From Pyramidobacter piscolens W5455 (GTDB taxonomy: Bacteria; Synergistota; Synergistia; Synergistales; Dethiosulfovibrionaceae): a stretch of 39,065 bases of DNA. The translations under genes and the position numbers were made by a program. Of the stretch, positions 33,053 to 39,065 are shown in pieces. Position 1 is the stretch's first letter. Every line of letters starts with the position of its first letter. Where the stretch lies: assembly GCF_000177335.1 (NCBI RefSeq), contig NZ_ADFP01000049.1, positions 1 to 39,065 of the forward strand. Reading direction: 5' to 3'. The notes beneath the pieces are model-generated. The model made no database searches. It was given only the letters and a program-made list of their open reading frames with translations, and was not told the origin of the DNA.

Positions 33053-33177
33053 TTTTTCGTTGGAATAGATGAACGCTGATGTTATGTGATATGCGTTCGG
33101 ACATTTCTCTTGGTTCCCGCGGCAATCCCCGTTTTTGCCGCGCGTGAATTCGAAAAATCCAGAGGGAGGGGTTTTTT

Positions 33178-34560
33178 ATGGTTGGAGAAGTCGCGTTAAA
33201 AGCGATTCAGGCACGAGAGGAACGGTTTGTCGCCCACGCTAAAAAAATCTGGGAGCATCCCGAGACCGCCTACAACGAAGTGAGCACGTGCGCGGTCACT
33301 GCCGAGCTGCTGCGCGAGCTGGGCTTTGTCGTGGAGACGGGGATGTACGGGATGCCCACGGCCCTGCGTGCCAGTTGGGGCAGCGGCGAACCGACGATCG
33401 GTTTTCTGGGCGAGTTCGACGCTCTGCCCGGTCTGAGCCAGAAGGTCAGCACTCGCCAGGAGCCTGTGCAGGAAGGCGCGCCGGGAGAGGGATGCGGCCA
33501 CAACCTGCTCTGCGTGGCGCCGCTGGCGGCGGCGTACGGTCTGAAAGAAGAGCTGCGGGCTTCCAGCCGTCCCGGCACCGTGGTCTACTACGGCTGTCCC
33601 GCCGAAGAAGCTCTCACCGGCAAGGTCTTTATGGCCCGCGGCGGCGCGTTCCGTGAGCTGGATCTTGCTTTTTCCTGGCACGGAGCCGCAAAAAACTGCG
33701 TCATGCGCGGCGTCATGACCGGATTGAACAGCGCCAAGTTCCATTTCACGGGGCGCACTTCTCACGCCGGCGGCGCGCCGGAGAACGGCCGCTCCGCCCT
33801 CGACGCCGTCGAGCTCATGAACGTCGGCGCCAACTATCTGCGCGAGCACGTCACCATGGACAACCGCATCCACTACGTCATCACCGACGGCGGCATGGCT
33901 CCCAACATCGTTCCCGACAAAGCCTGCGTCTGGTACTTCGTGCGCGCCCTGACCCGCGAGGCCGTGGAAGACACGTATCGCCGCCTCGTGCTGGTCGCCG
34001 AGGGGGCGGCGCACATGACCGAGACGAAAGTGGAGATCGAGTTCCTCGGCGGCTGTTATCCGACGCTGGAGAACCGCGTCCTCAGCGACGTAATTTACCA
34101 AAGCCTGCAGGAAGTGGAAAAGCCCGTTTGGACCAAGGAAGAGCTGGAATTTGCCGAAGCCATCAACGTGCAGAATCCGAACTACGATCAGATCAAACGG
34201 CGCCCCGATTACGACGGCCCGCTCGGCGTCAGCGTCGGGATCCGCGAGGAGAATGGCTTTGGTTCCACCGACGTGGGCGACGTGCAGCACATCGTCCCCT
34301 GTGCGGAAGTGAACACCGCTTCGTGGAACTGCGCCGCACCCGGCCACAGCTGGCAGGTCACGTCCTGCGCCGGCTCGTCCATTGGCATGAAGGGCATGCT
34401 TTACGGCGCTCGCGCCTTGGCTCTGACGGCCGCCAAGGTCGCCGCCGACCCGCAGCTCGTCGCCGCCGCCAAGGCGGAGTTCCTCAAAGCCACCCGCGGC
34501 AAACCCTACCGCTGCCCCATTCCCGCCGACGTTCCCGTGCCCATGCCGGTCCAAAAATAA
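33178..34560 (+). CDS. M20-family amidohydrolase, AbgB-like
   Basis: A 460-residue metallo-amidohydrolase of the M20D group, most like AbgB, which cleaves p-aminobenzoyl-glutamate. Metal-site residues are GCGHN (C106, H108), PAEE (E143/E144) and H196 in RTSHAGGAPENG. A dimerisation lid fills about 185-300. The N-terminus is at an ATG with GAGGGAGG upstream. It is monocistronic, with a very strong terminator. It could hydrolyse N-acyl or glutamyl conjugates; the substrate is not established. Confidence 0.88.
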   Translation: MVGEVALKAIQAREERFVAHAKKIWEHPETAYNEVSTCAVTAELLRELGFVVETGMYGMPTALRASWGSGEPTIGFLGEFDALPGLSQKVSTRQEPVQEGAPGEGCGHNLLCVAPLAAAYGLKEELRASSRPGTVVYYGCPAEEALTGKVFMARGGAFRELDLAFSWHGAAKNCVMRGVMTGLNSAKFHFTGRTSHAGGAPENGRSALDAVELMNVGANYLREHVTMDNRIHYVITDGGMAPNIVPDKACVWYFVRALTREAVEDTYRRLVLVAEGAAHMTETKVEIEFLGGCYPTLENRVLSDVIYQSLQEVEKPVWTKEELEFAEAINVQNPNYDQIKRRPDYDGPLGVSVGIREENGFGSTDVGDVQHIVPCAEVNTASWNCAAPGHSWQVTSCAGSSIGMKGMLYGARALALTAAKVAADPQLVAAAKAEFLKATRGKPYRCPIPADVPVPMPVQK

Positions 34561-34574
34561 GAGCGAGACGCGAA

Positions 34575-34621
34575 TAATGCCGCCAGACCGGCGAAATTTT
34601 TTCGCCGGTCTGGCGGCATTA
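34575..34621 (+). terminator. terminator of the AbgB-like gene
   Basis: A 21-bp perfect stem (34575-34595 with 34601-34621) with a 5-base loop. Confidence 0.85.
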
Positions 34622-34758
34622 TCATTATGAGGAGGGGACTGATACGGTCTCTTTATTAAAAAAGTAAAATGTTGTGGTCGACGACGAGTGTTCCGTCTCG
34701 CGTAGCGGCTTTCAGGCGGGCGTGGTAAACTGGTCGAAAAGTGACGAGACGGCGACGG

Positions 34759-34788
34759 CGGGGAATGTTCCACGTGGAACATTCCCCG
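34759..34788. promoter_or_regulatory. parS site 6 inside a 30-bp perfect palindrome
   Basis: TGTTCCACGTGGAACA (34766-34781) is flanked by CGGGGAA and TTCCCCG, giving 30 bases of perfect dyad symmetry 49 bases before the AEC permease start. Confidence 0.93.
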
Positions 34789-34837
34789 TCTCGAGGGCCG
34801 CCGATCCTGATCGGATATGGACGGAGGGGCTGAAACG

Positions 34838-35779
34838 ATGCAAGGTTTTCTAACGAATCTGGTGATTTTCATCGTCATGGGCTGCGGCTGGGTTCTGAAA
34901 AGGCGAGGACGGCTGACTGAAACCGGGCTGAAGGAACTGAACGGCCTGCTTTTCTCGTTGCTGATGCCTGTCAGCTTTTTCAAGGCCGGACTTGGCTTCA
35001 ACGCGTCAATGATCCATGGCTGGCGCTTTGCCGCCGTGCTCATTGGCGGTTACGCGGCGGCGACGGCAGTGCTCTGGGTGGCGTCGGGGCTGCGCAAAAT
35101 CGCGCCCGAACGGCGCGCCGTGTCCATGCTCACGTCGGTGCGTCCCAACGCGATCTTTATCGGCCTGCCGGTGATGACGCTTTGGCTCGGGCAGGCGGGG
35201 ACGGAAGCGCAGCTGCTCTTCGTAGCGGTCGGTACGCCGTATTTCAACCTCGTACCGCTGCTGATGTCGCAGATTGCCATGAGCGGTCGGAGCGACGGCC
35301 GGTCACTGGCGAACGCGTTGGTGCGGACGGTCAGAAATCCGATCCTGCTGGCGGGCATCTGCGGCATCCTGATCGGCGCTTTGGGGTGGACGCCTTATAT
35401 CCCGCAATGGTTTGCGCGCGTCCTCGAGGTGCTGGGCGACTGCGGCAACGGCATGGCGTTGCTGGTCATCGGCGCGGCGTTGGCGCCGGAACGCCTGTGG
35501 AGCGACGTCAAATCGGCCTGGCCTGACATGCTCATGAAACTGTTCGTTCACCCGGCGATCGTCATGGTCGCGTTCATGCTCTTTCCCGTGGAGAATCCCG
35601 TCGTCATGCAGGTGGCGGTGGTCGGATCCGCCGTGGCGCCGGCCTTCAACTGTTACGTTCTGGCCCGCGGTTTCGGCATGGACGGCGATTACGCGGCCAT
35701 GCTGGTGGCGTCGTCGACGCTGCTGTGCATGGTGACGATGCTGTTTTGGATGGAGGTCTCGCTGCGCGTTTTCGCGTAG
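34838..35779 (+). CDS. AEC-family (auxin efflux carrier-like) permease
   Basis: A 313-residue membrane protein with about ten hydrophobic helices in two five-helix halves. The first half contains LNGLLFSLLMPVSFF and RPNAIFIGLPV, and the second VAPAFNCYVLARGFG; the central broken-helix signatures fit the AEC family. Bacterial AEC members often export or exchange carboxylates or amino-acid-derived acids. The ATG at 34838 is chosen because GGAGGGG precedes it at proper distance. It converges on the YgjP gene with only 2 bases between stop codons and no terminator. Confidence 0.88.
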   Translation: MQGFLTNLVIFIVMGCGWVLKRRGRLTETGLKELNGLLFSLLMPVSFFKAGLGFNASMIHGWRFAAVLIGGYAAATAVLWVASGLRKIAPERRAVSMLTSVRPNAIFIGLPVMTLWLGQAGTEAQLLFVAVGTPYFNLVPLLMSQIAMSGRSDGRSLANALVRTVRNPILLAGICGILIGALGWTPYIPQWFARVLEVLGDCGNGMALLVIGAALAPERLWSDVKSAWPDMLMKLFVHPAIVMVAFMLFPVENPVVMQVAVVGSAVAPAFNCYVLARGFGMDGDYAAMLVASSTLLCMVTMLFWMEVSLRVFA

Positions 35780-35781
35780 CG

Positions 35782-36501
35782 CTATTCTTCGAATGCTTCC
35801 TGCGCGCCCCGGTTGGTCAGCTTGCGCCGCTGCCGCCAGTCGGGCAGGCAGCGGGCCACGCAGTTCCAGAAGGCGGCCGAATGGCCGGCGACGATCAGAT
35901 GGCTGAGTTCGTGCACGACGACGTACTCGAGGCAGCGCGGGTCTTTGGCGGCGAGGCGAAGGTTGAAGCACAGCCGCCCCGTGCGCGTGTTGCAGCTGCC
36001 CCAGCGCGTCGTCATGTCGCGCACATGCCAGCCCGAGGCCTGCACGCCCAGCGCAGCCTGCCAGCGGGCCAGCAGCGGCGGGATGGCGAGCCCGAGACGG
36101 GCGCGCAGAAAGCTGTGGATCAGTTTGCCTCGTTCATCGGCGGTGCCGTTCTCCGGCAGGTTCAGGAGAATGGTTTCGCCGCGCAGGCTGGCGCCGTACG
36201 GCCGTCCGTGTGCGACGACCAGCGGCAGAGGACGTCCCCACAGCGGTATCGTATCGCCGGTTTCGTATTCCGCCGCGGCGGCCAGAGCCGTTTGCATGAC
36301 TGCCGCGCGGCGTTTCCGCAGCCAGGATGCCTGCGCGATTACGAAGCGCTCGATCTCCGTGTCGGACGTAGAGACAGGGCAGGAAACGCGCAGCGTGCCG
36401 TCGGGGCGCACCGTCAGATACATGTTTTTCTGCCTCTGGCGCAGGATCAGCAGCGGCACGCCGAGGATGTCGCGCCGTTCGTCATTGTCTTTGTCTGCCA
36501 T
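35782..36501 (-). CDS. YgjP-type metal-dependent hydrolase (DUF45, M48-like)
   Basis: A 239-residue protein of the YgjP/DUF45 family. HELSHL at about 197-202 and a third histidine in VAGH (H207) form the zinc site. TRWGSCNTRTGRLCFNLRL is the conserved strand upstream. The biological substrate is unknown. The ATG at 36501 has GGGAGG 8 bases upstream; the GTG at 36510 is too close to that sequence. It is convergent with the AEC gene. Confidence 0.88.
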   Translation of the reverse strand: MADKDNDERRDILGVPLLILRQRQKNMYLTVRPDGTLRVSCPVSTSDTEIERFVIAQASWLRKRRAAVMQTALAAAAEYETGDTIPLWGRPLPLVVAHGRPYGASLRGETILLNLPENGTADERGKLIHSFLRARLGLAIPPLLARWQAALGVQASGWHVRDMTTRWGSCNTRTGRLCFNLRLAAKDPRCLEYVVVHELSHLIVAGHSAAFWNCVARCLPDWRQRRKLTNRGAQEAFEE

Positions 36502-36635
36502 CCGCTTCACCTCCCTTTCCGTCTCAGTGTATCATGTTTTGCCGGTGTGAACGTCGTCGCGAGATCGTGCGGGGAAAATTATATAAGTTGTGTCTAATGA
36601 ACAGCTACCGTTGAGAATACTGAAACGGCGGAAAA

Positions 36636-36651
36636 TGTTCCACGTGGAACA
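36636..36651. promoter_or_regulatory. parS site 7
   Basis: Perfect TGTTCCACGTGGAACA between the YgjP and ABM monooxygenase genes. Confidence 0.93.
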
Positions 36652-36725
36652 GCGCGAATCGGCGTTCGGACGAAACGCTGCGGCGTCCCTCCACCGGTGT
36701 GGAGGGGTCTTGCAAAAAGAGAAAA

Positions 36726-36770
36726 AGGAGAACGGCCGGCGGGATTTTCTACCCCGCCGGCCGTTCTCCT
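36726..36770 (-). terminator. terminator of the ABM monooxygenase gene
   Basis: An 18-bp perfect stem (36726-36743 with 36753-36770) followed on the minus strand by a T-rich tract. Confidence 0.85.
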
Positions 36771-36825
36771 GTGCCGTGTTTTTTGCAGGAGCATTCAGTT
36801 GCAATACGAATTTGCGGGTGGCGCC

Positions 36826-37116
36826 TTACGCCACTGTGTAAATGCGCACGTCGGGATCGGCGCCCCAGAGAGGTTTTAACCCCGGAACGACTTTTTGGGT
36901 GAACAGAGCGCTGTCGAGGTAGCCCCGCGCATGTTCTGCGCTGTCGAAACCATGGATCACCTGCACGTCTTCGTCGCGAATCAGCAGTTCCTTGGTCAGG
37001 GCCCCGGGGATTTCGTCGAGGAAAGGCGCGCGATAATCGTGATACACTTTTGCGGCCGCCGGACGGTTTTCGGGAGCAATTTCCATGACCACTTCCAAAT
37101 AGGCATTGACTTTCAT
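36826..37116 (-). CDS. antibiotic-biosynthesis-monooxygenase (ABM)-like small protein
   Basis: A 96-residue protein with the size and layout of the dimeric alpha/beta-barrel ABM/putative quinol monooxygenase fold: an initial strand MKVNAYLEVVMEIAPENRPAA, a helix, and the central ..ELLIRDEDVQVIHGFDSAEHARGYLDS segment. Such proteins are linked to quinone or aromatic oxidation or stress. GGAGG precedes the ATG at proper spacing. It is divergent from an HxlR regulator across a gap with a clear inverted repeat, a classical regulated pair. Confidence 0.7.
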   Translation of the reverse strand: MKVNAYLEVVMEIAPENRPAAAKVYHDYRAPFLDEIPGALTKELLIRDEDVQVIHGFDSAEHARGYLDSALFTQKVVPGLKPLWGADPDVRIYTVA

Positions 37117-37192
37117 CGTAAGACCTCCTCAAGGTTTGTTTTTGAATCCGAGAAAATTTTAGCGGTCTCGCTGTAAAAATCAAAGATATGGA

Positions 37193-37227
37193 GAAATTTA
37201 TGAGTCGCTCATAAATTTCATAGCGAC
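37193..37227. promoter_or_regulatory. operator-like overlapping inverted repeats of the HxlR-ABM pair
   Basis: GAAATTTATGAG-TCG-CTCATAAATTTC (37193-37219) is a perfect 12-bp dyad. It overlaps a second dyad GTCGCT-N12-AGCGAC (37204-37227). It lies between the divergent start codons, where an HxlR dimer would bind. Confidence 0.7.
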
Positions 37228-37289
37228 TTTTGCGGAAAGAGGCGTTAGGGTAGAATGAAATGAGGAAAGACGGGAAAGGGGGGCTTGTT

Positions 37290-37688
37290 ATGTATCAGCC
37301 GAAACTGGAAAAGGACATCCGCTGCCCGCTGGAATACGGTCTGGAAATTTTCGGAGGCAAATGGAAGTCGCGAATTATCTGCGTGCTGGCCGAAAAAAGA
37401 CGGCTGCGTTACAGCGAGCTGCGCGGCGAGATGATAAACATCACCGACGCCGTGCTCTCCTCGATGCTGAAAGAGCTGCTGCGCGACGGGATCCTGCGCC
37501 GCCGTTCCTACGACGAGATCCCTCCGCGCGTGGAATATTCGCTGACGGAGAGGGGAAAATCGGTGGTTCCCATTCTGCAAGACATCTGCCGCTGGTCGGG
37601 AGCGTTTCATCGCGAGAGCGGCGAACGGTTCTTGCCCCAGTGCCGCAAATGCGACTACGGCGCGGGAAAACGAGGATCGTCTGTTTGA
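37290..37688 (+). CDS. HxlR-family winged-helix regulator (second copy)
   Basis: A 132-residue transcription factor. IRCPLEYGLEIFGGKWKSRIICVL is the HxlR signature, with conserved C12. SELRGEMINITDAVLSSMLKELLRDGIL is the winged helix and IPPRVEYSLTERGKSV the wing. The C-terminus adds CRKCDYGAG, a CxxC pair not present in the first HxlR of the window and possibly metal- or redox-active. The ATG at 37290 has AAAGGGG upstream; the earlier in-frame ATG has no ribosome-binding sequence. It probably controls the divergent ABM gene. Confidence 0.92.
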   Translation: MYQPKLEKDIRCPLEYGLEIFGGKWKSRIICVLAEKRRLRYSELRGEMINITDAVLSSMLKELLRDGILRRRSYDEIPPRVEYSLTERGKSVVPILQDICRWSGAFHRESGERFLPQCRKCDYGAGKRGSSV

Positions 37689-37747
37689 CGGCGCGTTTGC
37701 CATACGAAAAAGCCGTGTGGTAGAAGGCAGCGATGCTTTACATACGA

Positions 37748-37804
37748 AAATTGCCCCGTCGGGGCCTGTGAATTTTTTCAGCAGGCTTCGATGGGGCGAT
37801 TTTA
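37748..37804. terminator. bidirectional terminator between HxlR and M20 peptidase genes
   Basis: AAAATTGCCCC and GGGGCGATTTT arms, with inner GCCTG/CAGGC pairs and small bulges, between converging genes. Confidence 0.7.
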
Positions 37805-37827
37805 TGCTGCTCTTCCCGTTTCCCGCC

Positions 37828-38964
37828 TTACCGCTGCGCGGTGAGCATCAGGCTGAGGGCGATTTTCAGCCCCGTTTCCATGCTGCTCAGGTCTACCCAC
37901 TCTTCGCGGGTGTGCGCCCCCATGCCGACGATAGTGCCGAGCGTATTGGCCATGATGCCCAGAGACAAGGGCACGTTGCTGTCGGTGGACGAGGGGGTGA
38001 CGGTCAGCTCGCCGTCGTAATAGCTGCGGATCACGTCCAACGTGCGGGCGGTAAAGGCTTGCAGCGCCTCGCGGTTCAGCGCGCCGTCGCCGGGACGGAC
38101 TCCCAACAGTTCGGCCGCGAATTCGCCGCCGCGGTTGCGGTTGGCGTCGAGGATCGCGTCGAACTGAACCTTCATGTAATCCAGACATTCCTGGGAGGGA
38201 GAACGGAATTCGTACAGCATCGCGGCATACTGGGCGATGGAGTTGACGGTGGAGCCGCCCTCGATGCGCCCGACGTTGAAGGTCGTGCGCGCGCTTTCGG
38301 GCAGCTTGACGGCGTAGAGATCCTCGATCAGGTGCGCCAGGCACTCGATGGCGTTGGCGTTGCCGAAGTTGGCGTAGGAATGGCCGCCCGCGGTCCGGCA
38401 CGTGACGCGGTAACGATAGGATCCGACGGCGCCACTGCAGCAGTGGCCAAGCTTGCCGTCGAGCGAGTAAAAGGCTTTGACGCGCTCCCCGTAGGCGGCG
38501 AACAGCGCCTTCGTACCGTCGAGGTTGCCCAGCCCTTCTTCGCAGGCATTGGCGACGATCAGCACGCCCTGCGTCAGTTCGTCTTCGCGCCGCGCCAAAT
38601 GACGGGCGGCGATCATCAGGTTGACGAGGTTGGCGGTGTCGTCGCCGATGCCGGGCGCGTAGAGCCGGCCGTCTTCCTCGCGCATGGGCAGCGGCGCCGT
38701 GTCGGGAAAGACGATGTCGGTGTGCGCTGCGAAGACGACCAGATCGCCGTCCTGCGGCCCCAGCTTACAGATCACGTTTTGGGCGGCGTCGATCTGTACG
38801 TCCTTGAATCCCTGCGATTTGAACCACTCGCTGACGAAGGCCGCGCGCCGGCCTTCGTCGTGCGACGGCGCCGGGATCTTCCCCAGCGTGCGCAGCAGGT
38901 TTTGAGCCTCTTTTACGTTCTCACGGGCGAACTGTTCGGCCGCGGCTTTGATCATGTCGTTCAT
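37828..38964 (-). CDS. M20/M25/M40 family metallopeptidase
   Basis: A 378-residue zinc peptidase. Metal and catalytic positions are visible: AAHTDIVFP (H81, D83), GIGDDTAN (bridging D108) and ANACEEGLG (E142/E143). The lid domain includes TAGGHSYANFGNANAIE. Length and motif order are close to PepT/M20 dipeptidases and carboxypeptidases. No signal peptide is seen, so it is cytoplasmic and fits peptide fermentation. The ATG has GGGGGAG upstream. No confident promoter is seen in the last 100 bases of the window. Confidence 0.9.
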   Translation of the reverse strand: MNDMIKAAAEQFARENVKEAQNLLRTLGKIPAPSHDEGRRAAFVSEWFKSQGFKDVQIDAAQNVICKLGPQDGDLVVFAAHTDIVFPDTAPLPMREEDGRLYAPGIGDDTANLVNLMIAARHLARREDELTQGVLIVANACEEGLGNLDGTKALFAAYGERVKAFYSLDGKLGHCCSGAVGSYRYRVTCRTAGGHSYANFGNANAIECLAHLIEDLYAVKLPESARTTFNVGRIEGGSTVNSIAQYAAMLYEFRSPSQECLDYMKVQFDAILDANRNRGGEFAAELLGVRPGDGALNREALQAFTARTLDVIRSYYDGELTVTPSSTDSNVPLSLGIMANTLGTIVGMGAHTREEWVDLSSMETGLKIALSLMLTAQR

Positions 38965-39065
38965 GACGGACTCCCCCTTTATAAAAGTTCATCGAACGGG
39001 CGCTCTTTTCAAAAAACTCGTTTCATCATAAACGACGGGGGCGTTCCCGTCCAGTGCGAAACGGA

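Larger units (their letters stand above)
36502..36825. other. 324-bp gap with parS 7 and hairpins
   Basis: No gene. It holds parS site 7, a small stem CCCTCCAC/GTGGAGGG (36687-36706) and the terminator at 36726-36770. Nothing else is recognised. Confidence 0.6.

Noticed and set aside
33196-35043. 615-codon minus-strand open frame opposite AbgB-like and AEC genes
   Set aside because: Antisense shadow of a clear M20 hydrolase; it crosses the strong terminator and parS site 6.
1-39065. Search for tRNA, rRNA, CRISPR, IS elements and toxin-antitoxin pairs
   Set aside because: No cloverleaf, rRNA core, regularly spaced direct repeat, transposase motif or paired toxin-antitoxin genes were seen by eye; the only repeated element is parS.

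Overview
The window reads as the replication-origin neighbourhood of a GC-rich, strictly anaerobic, diderm, amino-acid/peptide-fermenting bacterium. The best fit is Synergistota (Pyramidobacter/Jonquetella-like). That placement is an inference from gene content (rubrerythrin, many peptidases and amino-acid permeases, a Na+-pumping decarboxylase subunit, a lipid A phosphoethanolamine-transferase-like enzyme) and from GC-rich coding style; no rRNA is present to confirm it. No tRNA, rRNA, CRISPR array, insertion sequence or prophage was seen.

Layout. 0.3-4.6 kb (minus): an EptA-like envelope sulfatase-fold enzyme, a Na+/solute symporter and rubrerythrin, each with its own terminator. 4.7-12.5 kb (minus): the classic origin block dnaA, dnaN, recF, a small exported protein, mnmG, dciA (DUF721) and a 23S/16S-type pseudouridine synthase. 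DnaA boxes sit on both sides of dnaA. 12.8-14.8 kb (plus): a cysteine-desulfurase-like class V aminotransferase and a nitroreductase. 14.9-19.4 kb: a PocR-type histidine kinase/AraC-type response regulator pair, divergent from an isochorismatase-family hydrolase plus APC permease. 19.6-23.8 kb (minus): rsmG-parA-parB-atpZ-like, then a 479-bp gene-free AT-rich stretch with a dense DnaA-box cluster, then HIT and YigZ genes. 24.1-27.7 kb: a gamma-glutamyltransferase C-terminal remnant and a D-aminoacylase/transporter pair. 28-35.8 kb (plus): a ferredoxin-less QueG-like protein, a zinc-ribbon membrane protein, HxlR-MsrA, an orphan decarboxylase beta subunit, a P1 (DmpA-like) peptidase, an AbgB-like M20 hydrolase and an AEC permease. 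35.8-39 kb: a YgjP-type metalloprotein, an ABM-type monooxygenase with a divergent HxlR regulator, and an M20 peptidase.

The unifying theme is chromosome replication and segregation. Seven perfect copies of the 16-bp parS palindrome TGTTCCACGTGGAACA lie in intergenic gaps from 6.1 to 36.6 kb, around the parAB operon. One copy overlaps the probable -35 of the rsmG-parAB promoter. Three separate DnaA-box clusters (10.96-11.20, 12.52-12.66 and 20.72-21.20 kb) compete as the origin; the first two look like a bipartite dnaA-flanking origin, and the third is unexpected. Around this core sit small catabolic or stress modules typical of a peptide-fermenting anaerobe.
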